From Streptomyces hydrogenans (GTDB lineage: Bacteria; Actinomycetota; Actinomycetes; Streptomycetales; Streptomycetaceae): a stretch of DNA of 37,630 nt. Below, one piece after another: positions 14,703 to 21,799 of this stretch. Under the pieces are notes generated by a model. It made no database searches and had not been told where the DNA came from. It was given only the letters and a program-made list of their open reading frames with translations. The position numbers and the translations under genes were made by a program. The stretch covers positions 1 through 37,630 of the forward strand of contig NZ_BNBS01000079.1 in NCBI RefSeq assembly GCF_014656075.1. Direction: 5' to 3'. Within the stretch, counting starts at the first letter, position 1. Each line of letters opens with the position of its first letter.

Positions 14703-15068
14703 TCAGCAGGCCGTCCCCGGCCGGGCGGCGGTGGCCCTGAGCAGGTCGCGCAGCAGGTCGAGGTCGACCTGCTCCGGCCGCCGGAACCGCAGACAGCCCT
14801 TGCCCATGTCCCGGCCGGCCAGCCGCTCCTCGAACGCCTCGCGGACATCGCCGCGCATGAGGTAGAAGGAGATGTACTGCTTCTGGCTCGCGAACGCGAT
14901 CTCGCAGACGCCGTCCCGCGCGTACGCCGGCATCCCGTACGCCATGACCTCCTCGAAGCCGGGCAGCTCCGCCCGGCACAGCTCCCGCACCTCGGTCAGC
15001 ACGGCCCTGCGCCCCTCGGGAACCCCGGCCAGGTAGCCGGGGACGTCGCTCGCCTCGCTCCGCACCAT
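14703..15068 (-). CDS. DUF1801 (YdhG-like) protein
   Basis: 121 residues of the DUF1801/iron-chaperone-like fold. The family pattern is clear: YLAGVPEGRRAVLTEVRELCRAELPGFEEVMAYGMPAYARDG, then EIAFASQKQYISFYLM and GRDMGKGCLRFRRPEQVDLDLLRDLL. Some relatives were described as frataxin-like, but most are uncharacterised. ATG 15068 is preceded by TAGCCT at a 6-nt distance and no Shine-Dalgarno. It is convergent with the flavin oxidoreductase, with only 19 nt between the stops. Confidence 0.88.
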   Translation of the reverse strand: MVRSEASDVPGYLAGVPEGRRAVLTEVRELCRAELPGFEEVMAYGMPAYARDGVCEIAFASQKQYISFYLMRGDVREAFEERLAGRDMGKGCLRFRRPEQVDLDLLRDLLRATAARPGTAC

Positions 15069-15074
15069 GCCGCG

Positions 15075-15080
15075 AGGCTA
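15075..15080 (-). promoter_or_regulatory. TAGCCT -10 box, 6 nt before ATG 15068
   Basis: TAGCCT on the minus strand, then CGCGGC and ATG. This is again the leaderless layout. Confidence 0.45.
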
Positions 15081-15118
15081 CGCGGACCGGCCGACGACGG
15101 TCCAGGACGGCGGCGCGG

Positions 15119-16201
15119 CTAGCGCGTGTCGGTGGGAAGCGTGACCGTGACGAGCAGGCCGCCCGCCGGACGGGCGGCGAGGTCCAGGGTCCCGGCGTGC
15201 GCGCGGACGACGCTGTGCACGAGGGCGAGACCGAGGCCGGCCCCCGCGTGCTCGTCGGTACGGGCCCGCTCCGTGCCCCGCTGGAACGGCTCGGTCAGCG
15301 TCGGCACCAGCTCCGGCGCGAGCACCGGGCCGGTGTTCTCCACCCGCACCACGCCGACGCCGTCCCGCTCCTCGGTGTGGACCGTCACCGTGCCGCCCGT
15401 CGGCAGGTTGTGGACGACGGCGTTCTGGACGAGGTTGGTCATCATCCGCAGCAGCAGCTCCGCCGACCCGCCGACCCGCGCCGCACCGCCCGTCACGTCC
15501 AGCGCGATCCCCCGCCGCTCGGCGAGGGGGAGCAGCGTCTCGGCGGCCTCCTCGGCGACGAGGGACAGGTCGACGCCCTCCCGCGCGAAGGTCCCCCGGT
15601 CGCTCCGGCTGAGCAGCAGCAGCGCCTCCGTGAGGTCGATCGCGCGCCGGTTGACGACCTGGAGCCGCTCGATGAGCTGGTCCCGGTCCCGCGTCGGGTC
15701 CTCACGGGCCACGTCGAGCAGCGTCTGCGAGATCGCCAGCGGGGTGCGCAGCTCGTGCGAGGCGTTCGCGGCGAACCGCCGCTCCTCGGCGACGTGCGAC
15801 TCCAGCCGCCCGAGCATGGTGTCGAAGGCGTCGGCGAGCTCGCGGAACTCGTCGCGGCGCCCCTCCAGCCGGATCCGGTGCGAGAGCGAGCCGCTCCCGG
15901 CCGTCCTGGCCGCCGCCGTGATCCGGTCGAGCGGAGCGAGCATCCGGCCGGCCAGGAACCATCCCCCGACCAGTCCGAACACCAGCAGGAAGGCCATCGC
16001 CACGGCCGCCGCGGGGAAGAAGGTGCGCACCAGCAGCCAGCGGTTGGGCGAGATCCCGAGCAGCCCCTGCGGATTGTCGGGCACATAGCGGAGCAGGTAC
16101 CCCCACACCACGGCCAGCAGCAGCGCTCCGGCGACGGCGAGGAACCCCGCGTAGCTGAGGGTCAGCCTCAGCCGGACGCTGAGCCCCGGGCGTCTAGGCA
16201 T
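15119..16201 (-). CDS. HAMP-domain sensor histidine kinase
   Basis: 360 residues. Transmembrane segments lie at about 14-36 and 58-83 with only a ~22-residue external loop (PDNPQGLLGISPNRWL), so it probably senses membrane state rather than a large ligand. HAMP is at about 84-136. The H-box NASHELRTP has phospho-acceptor H149, the N-box is NLVQNAVVHN (N260), and the G-box is AGAGLGLALVHSVV (319-332). A DAF-like Asp in the D/F region is replaced by VENTGPVLAPEL, common in this subgroup. It overlaps the response-regulator gene by 8 nt, so the two are one cistronic unit and cognate partners. Confidence 0.94.
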   Translation of the reverse strand: MPRRPGLSVRLRLTLSYAGFLAVAGALLLAVVWGYLLRYVPDNPQGLLGISPNRWLLVRTFFPAAAVAMAFLLVFGLVGGWFLAGRMLAPLDRITAAARTAGSGSLSHRIRLEGRRDEFRELADAFDTMLGRLESHVAEERRFAANASHELRTPLAISQTLLDVAREDPTRDRDQLIERLQVVNRRAIDLTEALLLLSRSDRGTFAREGVDLSLVAEEAAETLLPLAERRGIALDVTGGAARVGGSAELLLRMMTNLVQNAVVHNLPTGGTVTVHTEERDGVGVVRVENTGPVLAPELVPTLTEPFQRGTERARTDEHAGAGLGLALVHSVVRAHAGTLDLAARPAGGLLVTVTLPTDTR

Positions 16202-16889
16202 GCGGACGGCCGCCGCTCGTCCCGCCGGGCCCGGTGTCGATGCGGTAGCCGACGCCGGGGACCGTCGCGATGACCCAGGGTTCGCCGAGCCGTTTGCGCA
16301 GGGCGGAGACGGTGATGCGCACGGCGTTGGTGAACGGGTCGGCGTTCTCGTCCCAGGCCCGCGCCAGCAGCTCCTCGGTGCCGACGACGCCGCCCTCCGC
16401 GGCGACGAGGACGTCGAGCACGGCGAACTGCTTGCGGGTGAGCGCCACGTACCGCCCGTCGCGGAAGACCTCCCGGCGGAACGGGTCGACGCGCAGCCCG
16501 GCGAGCTCGCGCACCGGGGGCCGGGCGTGCCCGCGCCGGCGGTCGAGCGCCCGCAGCCGCATCACCAGCTCCCGCAGCTCGAACGGCTTGGTGAGGTAGT
16601 CGTCGGCGCCCAGGGCGAACCCGGACTCCTTGTCGTCGATCCGGTCGGCGGCGGTCAGCATCAGGATCGGGATGCCGCTGCCGGAGGCCACGATGCGGCG
16701 GGCGACCTCGTCGCCGGACGGGCCGGGGATGTCGCGGTCGAGGACCGCGAGGTCGTACGAGTGGAGCCGGAGCAGCTCCAGGGCGGTGTCCCCGTCCCCC
16801 GCGACGTCGGCGGCGATCGCCTCCAGCCGCAGGCCGTCCCGGACCGCCTCCGCCAGGTACGGCTCGTCCTCCACGATCAGTACGCGCAT
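16194..16889 (-). CDS. OmpR/PhoB-type response regulator
   Basis: 231 residues. In the receiver, E8/D9, phospho-acceptor D51 in AVLDRDIPGPSGD, T79 and K101 (LTKPFE) are all present. The C-terminal winged helix (about 125-220) ends in the DNA-binding pattern TNAVRITVSALRKRLGEPWVIATVPGVGYRID. LDRDIPG rather than LDLMLPG is typical of the CutR/TrcR-like actinobacterial branch. The gene lies 9 nt after the vanZ-like stop and overlaps the kinase. A TAGGCT box stands 6 nt before ATG 16889, but its TAG is also the vanZ stop codon, so it may be accidental. Confidence 0.95.
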   Translation of the reverse strand: MRVLIVEDEPYLAEAVRDGLRLEAIAADVAGDGDTALELLRLHSYDLAVLDRDIPGPSGDEVARRIVASGSGIPILMLTAADRIDDKESGFALGADDYLTKPFELRELVMRLRALDRRRGHARPPVRELAGLRVDPFRREVFRDGRYVALTRKQFAVLDVLVAAEGGVVGTEELLARAWDENADPFTNAVRITVSALRKRLGEPWVIATVPGVGYRIDTGPGGTSGGRPHA

Positions 16890-16895
16890 GCCCGA

Positions 16896-16901
16896 AGCCT
16901 A
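16896..16901 (-). promoter_or_regulatory. TAGGCT possible -10 box, 6 nt before ATG 16889
   Basis: Fits TANNNT at leaderless distance. However, the first three bases are the stop codon of the upstream vanZ-like gene, so this is the weakest of the series. Confidence 0.25.
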
Positions 16902-17594
16902 AGCAACGCGGTGCGTCGCGGGCGGGGTGGCACGCGTCCGCCACCAGCGGCGCGACGCCAGTCCGGCCAGGACGGCTCCGGTGGCGTTGACCAGGACGTC
17001 GTCCACCGACGACACCCGGTCCAGCCGCAGGACGTACTGCGCGGTCTCCACCAGCACCGAGCAGCCCGCGCCGAGCGCCAGGATCCGCGCCGGGGACGCC
17101 ACCGCCGCCCACCGCACGGGCGCGAAGAAGCCGAGCGCGGCGAAGACCAGCAGGTTGCCGACGATGCCGAGGGACCCCATCACGACGAGGTCCCGCAGCG
17201 GCACCAGGCTCACCCGGGGCGGTACGACACCGGCCCCGCCGCCCGGCATCATCGTCATCCACAGGAACGGCAGCGTCCCGTGCACCATGCCCACCTCGGC
17301 CAGCGACAGCCGCCACGCCCCCGCGACGCCGGCCCGGCGCCGCCGCAGGGCCACCGCCCACGCCACCAGCACGGCGAGCGGCAGCGTGACCAGCGTCATC
17401 AGCACCACGCCGTTGAACGTCCCGAAGCACCCCTGCCACCGCCCGGACGCGCACGCCGGGGCCGCCATCAACAGCGGGCCCCGCAGGACGAACAGCCCGG
17501 CCGCCAGAGCGAGGGCGGCGAGCCCGAGGAGCACGATCCGGAGGAGCGGGGGGCGGGCCGGCGGGGGCGTCCGCGGGGACGTGTCGGTGCGCAT
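16899..17594 (-). CDS. VanZ-like membrane protein
   Basis: 231 residues with about five hydrophobic helices, at roughly 17-40, 62-86, 108-120, 132-156 and 165-185. The C-terminal signature ETAQYVLRLDRVSSVDDVLVNATGAVLAGL is diagnostic of the VanZ family (ETxQ...R..DxDDxLxNxxG). VanZ confers low teicoplanin resistance in enterococci by an unsettled mechanism. In streptomycetes the family is widespread and not tied to resistance. Being first in a tight vanZ-regulator-kinase run, it may be a target or a membrane partner of that two-component system. A TTCAAT box precedes ATG 17594 by 6 nt. Confidence 0.9.
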   Translation of the reverse strand: MRTDTSPRTPPPARPPLLRIVLLGLAALALAAGLFVLRGPLLMAAPACASGRWQGCFGTFNGVVLMTLVTLPLAVLVAWAVALRRRRAGVAGAWRLSLAEVGMVHGTLPFLWMTMMPGGGAGVVPPRVSLVPLRDLVVMGSLGIVGNLLVFAALGFFAPVRWAAVASPARILALGAGCSVLVETAQYVLRLDRVSSVDDVLVNATGAVLAGLASRRWWRTRATPPATHRVA

Positions 17595-17626
17595 GCCCCC
17601 ATTGAACGCGGCGGGCGGTTGCGGGG

Positions 17627-17659
17627 GCGTATGCGCTTTTCGATACGCCCGCGATACGC
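17627..17659. promoter_or_regulatory. three-site GCGTAT/ATACGC operator-like cluster upstream of the vanZ-like gene
   Basis: GCGTAT at 17627-17632 faces ATACGC at 17643-17648, and a second CGATACGC at 17652-17659 repeats the first (17641-17648) after exactly 11 bp. The sites lie 33-65 bp before the vanZ-like start, a natural place for the response regulator to bind. Confidence 0.4.
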
Positions 17660-17679
17660 GCGCCGAGCCCGCGGGCCCC

Positions 17680-17952
17680 CTACGGACCGGCTTCCAGCCA
17701 GGTGATGCGGGTGAACGTCACCGTCTCCGCGTCCCCCGCGAACCACTCCACGAGCACGGGACGGCCGGGGACGTCGAGGTCGTACACGTCGCCCCACTGG
17801 TCGACGGTGCTCGCCCCGGCCGGTACGGTGCCCCGCTCGTGCGCGGCCGTGATGGCGGTCAGGGTCTCGATGGTCGCGGCGAAGACCGCGGGCGCCTCGG
17901 CCGACATCGCCGACAGGACCGCGGCGGCCTGCTCGCTCAGGCCGTGGCTCAC
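17680..17952 (-). CDS. hypothetical protein, second gene of an overlapping pair
   Basis: 90 residues from GTG 17952, whose last bases form the upstream stop (GTGA). An N-terminal helix (SEQAAAVLSAMSAEAPAVFAATIETLTAIT) is followed by strands with VYDLDVPGRPVLVEWFAGDAETVTFTRITWLEAG. A short beta-sheet end like this, after helices, is reminiscent of small RelE-like toxins, but no catalytic set can be assigned. Together with its partner it may be a toxin-antitoxin-like unit; this is inference from size, order and overlap only. Confidence 0.65.
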   Translation of the reverse strand: MSHGLSEQAAAVLSAMSAEAPAVFAATIETLTAITAAHERGTVPAGASTVDQWGDVYDLDVPGRPVLVEWFAGDAETVTFTRITWLEAGP

Positions 17953-18287
17953 GAGGCCCCGCTCAGCGCGGCGAGCACGTCGTCGAGCGGCCGCGCCCCG
18001 CCGCCCTGACCGCTCCGCAACACCCCCGCCTGCGCGCGGTCCGCGTCGGTGCGCCGGCTGTCGGCGACCGCCCGCAGGTGCCACCGGTCCATCACGGCCA
18101 GCTGCGCGTCCCCCGCCTCGGCGCCGAGCAGCTCCTCCAGGAACGGCCCCTTGCGCCCCGGTGCGAGCGCGGCCGCGATCGCGTTGGCGGTTCGGGGAAT
18201 GCCGGGCTCGCCCGGCCGGGACACGGCACCCACGACGGTCTCCTTCCGCTCGGACACGCCCTGCTGAGCGGGCGTCAGGTCTCCCAC
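17949..18287 (-). CDS. hypothetical protein, first gene of an overlapping pair
   Basis: 112 residues from GTG 18287. The core reads PRTANAIAAALAPGRKGPFLEELLGAEAGDAQLAVMDRWHLRAVADS. It resembles the ALAxxxRxxFExE...VLxRWxxxA pattern that I associate with small actinobacterial DUF6247-type proteins, often found before a short partner gene. Longer upstream starts exist in frame, but codon bias drops above about 18290. The ribosome site is poor, so the exact start is uncertain. Translation is coupled to the next gene by GTGA. Confidence 0.6.
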   Translation of the reverse strand: MGDLTPAQQGVSERKETVVGAVSRPGEPGIPRTANAIAAALAPGRKGPFLEELLGAEAGDAQLAVMDRWHLRAVADSRRTDADRAQAGVLRSGQGGGARPLDDVLAALSGAS

Positions 18288-18538
18288 GGTAGACCAGCAC
18301 GGAGCCACCGCGGGGGATCGCGCTCCGGAGGTGGGGGAGGTCCACGACTCCCCGCCGACGGATCCGCCCCCGGAGGGGCCGGTCGAGGCAGGGCCGGCGG
18401 ACCTGTGGCTCGGCTGCCCGGTCGCCGCGACGGACCGCCGGAGGGCGCGTCGTCGAGACGCCGGGGGCGGCGCGGCGGAAGAATGGGGCGCCGGGAGTGT
18501 GGAACGGCTGTCGGACCCGTGACCGAGGTGGATCTCTG

Positions 18539-19102
18539 ATGCGCAGCGTGACCTACTGGATGGGCGTTTCGCTCGACGGCTACATCGTGGGGCCGGACGG
18601 CGGCCTGGACTGGGCGCCACCGGACGACGAGGTGTTCCGCCTCGTCACCGAGGAGCTGCGCGGGATGGACGCCTTCCTGCTGGGCCGGCGGCTCTACGAG
18701 ACGATGCTGTACTGGGAGACCGCCGAGCGGGACCCGACGCTGGACGACTCCAGGCGGGAGTGGGCGGTGCTGTGGAACCGGCTTCCGAAGGTCGTGTTCT
18801 CCACGACGCTGTCGGAGGTGCGCCCCCACCACCGGCTGGCCACCGGGAGCCTGGCGGAGGAGATCGAGCGGCTGCGGGCCGAGCCGGGGGAGGGCGAGAT
18901 CGCGATCGGCGGCGCGCACCTCGCCGCCGAGGCGGCCGCGGCGGGACTCATCGACGCGTACCGGATCCGGGTCTACCCCGTCCTGGTCGGCGGCGGCATC
19001 CCCTTCTTCCCCGCCGGCGAGCGCCGCGTGGACCTCGAACTCGTCGGATCCCGCACCTTCGCCTCGAACGTCGTCCACCTCCACTACCGGGTGGTCCGCT
19101 GA
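18539..19102 (+). CDS. dihydrofolate reductase family protein (RibD C-terminal domain)
   Basis: 187 residues of the RibD_C/DHFR-like fold. YWMGVSLDGYIVGPDGGLDW (residues 6-25) is the family's N-terminal signature, LLGRRLYETM (about 45-54) the NADPH-binding turn, and IGGAHLAAEAAAAGLIDAYRIRVYPVLVGGGIPFFP the C-terminal mark. These proteins are NADPH-dependent reductases of uncertain substrate; true folate reduction is unlikely. ATG 18539 is preceded by GAGGTGG about 7 nt upstream. It is monocistronic. The 250 bp before it (18288-18538) contain no gene I can support. Confidence 0.92.
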   Translation: MRSVTYWMGVSLDGYIVGPDGGLDWAPPDDEVFRLVTEELRGMDAFLLGRRLYETMLYWETAERDPTLDDSRREWAVLWNRLPKVVFSTTLSEVRPHHRLATGSLAEEIERLRAEPGEGEIAIGGAHLAAEAAAAGLIDAYRIRVYPVLVGGGIPFFPAGERRVDLELVGSRTFASNVVHLHYRVVR

Positions 19103-19154
19103 CCCCCGCCCCCGTGCGGCGGGAGCGGCCGGCCGAGGTAATCCGGGTGCGGGC

Positions 19155-19179
19155 GCGTTGTTCCGGGCTGTCGGGGTAG
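19155..19179 (+). promoter_or_regulatory. candidate sigma-B-type promoter of the csbD-like gene
   Basis: GCGT (19155-19158), 15-nt spacer, GGGTAG (19174-19179). The Streptomyces sigma-B consensus is GNNT-N14-16-GGGTAY; only the last base differs. The gene product is a classic general-stress protein, which adds weight. Confidence 0.45.
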
Positions 19180-19213
19180 CGGCGGGTCAGGACCCCATTG
19201 GGAGGTGGCCGGA

Positions 19214-19387
19214 ATGGCTGCTGGGAAAAAGGCCAAGGACATGGGCAAGACCGCCAAGGGAAAGGTGAAGGAGGTCACCGGTAAGACCGTCGGCAACGAG
19301 AGCCTCGAAATGAAGGGGCGCGCGGAGCAGGCCGCCGGTGATGCCAAGATGACCGCCCGGAAGGCGAAGGACACCCTCAAGCACTGA
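19214..19387 (+). CDS. CsbD-like general stress protein
   Basis: 57 residues, nearly all charged: KAKDMGKTAKGKVKEVTGKTVG, then ESLEMKGRAEQAAGDAKMTARKAKDTLKH. This is the CsbD pattern (KGKxKExxGKxxxNxxLExKGxxxQxxG). CsbD proteins are small, helical, strongly stress-induced (sigma-B in Bacillus), and of unknown molecular role. ATG 19214 is chosen over GTG 19205 because GGGAGGTGG then gives a proper spacing. It ends in an 18-bp perfect hairpin. It is convergent with the gas-vesicle-associated SRPBCC gene. Confidence 0.92.
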   Translation: MAAGKKAKDMGKTAKGKVKEVTGKTVGNESLEMKGRAEQAAGDAKMTARKAKDTLKH

Positions 19388-19396
19388 TCGCACGCA

Positions 19397-19438
19397 CAGG
19401 GTGAAGGCCGGCGGCGCCAGCCGCCGGCCTTCACCCTG
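19397..19438. terminator. perfect 18-bp stem, 6-nt loop
   Basis: Arms 19397-19414 and 19421-19438 are fully complementary (CAGGGTGAAGG... / ...CCTTCACCCTG) around CGCCAG. It starts 10 nt after the csbD stop and may also serve the convergent gene ending at 19522. Confidence 0.85.
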
Positions 19439-19521
19439 CCGGTGGGGCCTCCGCCCCGTGACGGCGCGGTCGGCCCGCGGCCGCGCGGGGAGCGCGGCCA
19501 CAGGGTGCGGGAGCGGGGGTG

Positions 19522-20583
19522 TCAGCGGCGGGAGCGGGCGAGCCGGGGCTCCTCGTCCTCCTCCTCGTCCTCCTCCTCGTACGGCTCCTCCGCTTCCTCC
19601 TCGTCCTCGTAGGCGGCGTCCTCGTACTCGTCGGCGTCCGGGTCCTCGTCGGCGTCCGCCTGTTCGTCGTCCTCCTCGACGTCCTCCAGGTCGTCCGCCC
19701 CTTCCTCGTCCTCCTCGCCCGCCTCCTCGCCTTCCTCTTCCTCCGGCGCTTCCTCCTCGGCTTCTTCCTCCTCGACGGCCTCCTCGTGGGTGACGACGAC
19801 CTCGCCGTCCTCGATCCGGCCGCGCCAGCCATCGGGTTCCTCGTTGGAGAGGGTGACGAAGCGGTCGAAGTGCTTCAGGTCCAGGCGCATGCGCCGGCCC
19901 TGGGCCCGCCAGATGTTGCCGGTCTTCTCGAAGAGGCCCGAGGGGTAGTACTCCACGACCAGCAGGATCCGGGTCAGGGACGGCGCGAGCTCATGGAAGC
20001 TGACGCAGCCGCGCGTGGTGCCCTTGGCTCCCTCGGAGCTCCACACGATCCTGTCGTCCGGTATCTGCTCCTGGACGCTGGCCTTCCAACTCCTGGTCGA
20101 GGGGCCGACCTTGACCTTCCAGTCGGAGGTCGTGTCGTCGTTCCGCGAGACGCTGCGCACTCCCTTGGCGAAGCCGCTGAAGTCCTCGTACTGCGTCCAG
20201 TGGTCGTACGCCGTGCGCAGCGGCACCCCGACGTCGATGGTCTCGACGATGCACATGGACTTCCCGCCGGACTTCCGGCCCTTCCCCTTGCCCTTGCCGC
20301 CGAGGAGGCCGGAGCCCACGTCCTTGACCTTGTCCTTCAGTCCGTCGAAGGTCTGGCCGAGCACCGCCTTCACCGGGGAATCGCCCTGGACCAGGCGGCC
20401 GCCGAGGTTCGCGAGGCTGCCGCCGTTCTCCGCCACGTCGTACAGGCCGTCGGTCAGGTCGCCGACCTTGTCCACGGCCTTGTCGGCCAACTGGCCGGCC
20501 TGGGCGCTCAGATAGCCGCCCATTTCCTCCATCAGGCGGTCGAAACCCGACCGGGTGTCGTCGGTGCCTTGCTTGCTGGCCAT
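19522..20583 (-). CDS. gas-vesicle-associated SRPBCC protein with acidic tail
   Basis: 353 residues. An N-terminal helical region (1-92) is followed by a Gly/Lys hinge KGKGKGRKSGGK (97-108). An SRPBCC/polyketide-cyclase domain (110-247) contains VETIDVGVPLRTAYDHWTQYEDFSGF and WSSEGAKGTTRGCVSFHEL. The last ~85 residues are almost wholly Glu/Asp. SRPBCC domains bind lipids or hydrophobic ligands. It lies 3 nt behind the histone-like gene, whose end carries its GGAGGT ribosome site. From memory, streptomycete gas-vesicle clusters include two extra genes of this sort (gvpY/gvpZ) between gvpG and gvpJ; here they form a divergent arm. No symbol is assigned because I cannot verify which is which. 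Confidence 0.85.
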   Translation of the reverse strand: MASKQGTDDTRSGFDRLMEEMGGYLSAQAGQLADKAVDKVGDLTDGLYDVAENGGSLANLGGRLVQGDSPVKAVLGQTFDGLKDKVKDVGSGLLGGKGKGKGRKSGGKSMCIVETIDVGVPLRTAYDHWTQYEDFSGFAKGVRSVSRNDDTTSDWKVKVGPSTRSWKASVQEQIPDDRIVWSSEGAKGTTRGCVSFHELAPSLTRILLVVEYYPSGLFEKTGNIWRAQGRRMRLDLKHFDRFVTLSNEEPDGWRGRIEDGEVVVTHEEAVEEEEAEEEAPEEEEGEEAGEEDEEGADDLEDVEEDDEQADADEDPDADEYEDAAYEDEEEAEEPYEEEDEEEDEEPRLARSRR

Positions 20584-20586
20584 GAT

Positions 20587-21570
20587 TCACCTCCGGGTCG
20601 TCGGCTTGCGGCGGGCCGTGGTGGCGGCCGCGGACTTCTTGGCCGTGGACTTGGACGCCGGCGCGCGTGCCGTGCTCTTCTTCGCGGCCGCCTTCCTGGG
20701 CGGCGCCGTCTTCTTCGCGGCCGCCTTCTTCGGTGCCGCCTTCCCGGCCGTCGTCCTCTTCGCCGCGGTCTTCTTCGCCGGGGGCTTGGCCGCGGACTTC
20801 GTCGCCGTCTTCTTCGGCTTCGCCGTCGACGTGCTCGCCGCCGTCTTCCGCGCCGGGGGCTTGCGTGCCGGGGTCTTCCCCGCCGTCGTCTTCCGTGCCG
20901 GGGTCTTCCGGGCCTCGGACTTCCCGGCCGGTGCCTTCCGGCCTCCGCCGGCGGGCGCCGCCTTCTTGGCCGGGGCGGTCCTCTTGGCGGGTGCCTTCTT
21001 CGCGGGGGCCCTCTTGGACGTGCGTGCGGGCCGTCGGGAAGCGGGAGGTTCTTCTTCTTCCTCCTCCTCTTCCTCCTCTTCTTCCTCTTCCTCGGGCTCC
21101 TCCTCTTCCAGTTCCTCTTCGGGCTCGCCCTCCTCTTCCTCCTCGTCCTCCTCCTCGACGTCCGGGTAGGGCTCCTCCTCGTCCGCGGGTTCCTCGTCGT
21201 AGCCCTCGTCCTCTTCGGTCTCGTCCTCGGGCTCCTCGGCGGCGTCCCTGTCGTTCGCCTGCTCCAAGGCGAGCGTCCGCTCGCGCAGTGAGTCCGCCAG
21301 TCCGGCCATGCGGCGGTTCGCGGTGGCCACGAGCGCCTTGCGTCCGGCGTCCAGGGCTTCGCCCCGGATCTGCTCGCCGAGTTCGGCGACCTGGGGCATC
21401 TCACTCAGTTTCTTCAGGCCCTGGGTCGCGAGTTCCTTCGGGTCGAGGCCGAGGCGGTGGCCGGCGACGTAGGTGATCAGGGTGAAGGCCAGACGGCCCT
21501 TCTTCACCCGTCCCAGTACGTAGCCCCCGGCGACCGCGGCCGCCAGGGCGATCTTGGTCGTGTCCTGCAT
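20587..21570 (-). CDS. gas-vesicle-associated protein: helical domain + poly-Glu block + histone-H1-like tail
   Basis: 327 residues in three blocks. Block 1 (1-110) is helical, with a hydrophobic start TKIALAAAVAGGYVLGRVKKG and ANRRMAGLADSLRERTLALEQ. Block 2 (111-174) is Glu/Asp-only for long stretches, including a run of 15 or more Glu. Block 3 (178-327) is a Lys/Ala/Pro repeat of the AAKK/PARKT/APAKK type, as in histone H1 and the HupS tail. Block 3 can bind DNA, RNA or acidic proteins; block 2 could neutralise it. ATG 21570 follows GGGAAAGG. It is divergent from gvpO and is the first gene of a two-gene unit with the SRPBCC protein. Mycelial nucleoid proteins with H1-like tails occur elsewhere, but not next to a poly-Glu block that I know of. 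Confidence 0.85.
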   Translation of the reverse strand: MQDTTKIALAAAVAGGYVLGRVKKGRLAFTLITYVAGHRLGLDPKELATQGLKKLSEMPQVAELGEQIRGEALDAGRKALVATANRRMAGLADSLRERTLALEQANDRDAAEEPEDETEEDEGYDEEPADEEEPYPDVEEEDEEEEEGEPEEELEEEEPEEEEEEEEEEEEEEEPPASRRPARTSKRAPAKKAPAKRTAPAKKAAPAGGGRKAPAGKSEARKTPARKTTAGKTPARKPPARKTAASTSTAKPKKTATKSAAKPPAKKTAAKRTTAGKAAPKKAAAKKTAPPRKAAAKKSTARAPASKSTAKKSAAATTARRKPTTRR

Positions 21571-21672
21571 GAGCCTTTCCCTTCGCCAGATACGTGCGCG
21601 TCGCGCCACCCCCGGTGCCCGCGTGGTCACGCCGGGGTGGACGACGGGACGACACCGCTCGCACGGTTACTA

Positions 21673-21716
21673 CTGGCACTGCTCCCTCCAGTGCCAGACA
21701 TGCCTGGAATGTCTGG
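21673..21716. promoter_or_regulatory. two interlocked perfect inverted repeats in the gvp divergent promoter
   Basis: IR1: CTGGCACTG-N7-CAGTGCCAG, 21673-21697. IR2: CCAGACAT-N7-ATGTCTGG, 21694-21716. Both have 7-nt gaps and they share the four bases CCAG. They sit just upstream of, and partly over, the -35 position of the presumed gvpO promoter, where a regulator could switch the operon. Confidence 0.75.
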
Positions 21717-21725
21717 AAAATCTCT

Positions 21726-21731
21726 TACGAT
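21726..21731 (+). promoter_or_regulatory. TACGAT -10 box of the gvpO operon
   Basis: TACGAT fits TANNNT. The -35 region is poor (CCTGGA at 17 nt), consistent with activator dependence from the overlapping inverted repeats. The predicted 5' leader is about 62 nt. Confidence 0.5.
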
Positions 21732-21764
21732 GGCATTCCTGGTGTTTTCTGTCGATCCGGGTGG

Positions 21765-21786
21765 GCAGGCTCATGTGTCAGCCTGC
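21765..21786 (+). promoter_or_regulatory. 5'UTR hairpin next to the gvpO ribosome site
   Basis: GCAGGCT (21765-21771) pairs perfectly with AGCCTGC (21780-21786) over an 8-nt loop. The stem ends directly against the GAGGAGAG ribosome site, so it could control access to it. Confidence 0.55.
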
Positions 21787-21799
21787 GAGGAGAGTGCCC

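Noticed and set aside
16194..17594. vanZ plus regulator/kinase read as a vancomycin-resistance cluster
   Set aside because: No vanH/A/X-type ligase, dehydrogenase or dipeptidase is present, and VanZ-like proteins are common in streptomycetes outside resistance clusters.
18288..18538. Upstream extension of the minus-strand 112-residue gene into this gap
   Set aside because: The frame stays open, but the residues become a random Arg/Pro/Ser mix and codon bias is lost above about 18290.
19519..21291. 590-codon plus-strand frame of hydrophobic and Arg-rich repeats
   Set aside because: Antisense shadow of the two acidic/basic-repeat gas-vesicle-associated genes; the Ser/Leu/Val/Phe runs are reverse reads of GAG/GAC and AAG/GCC repeats.
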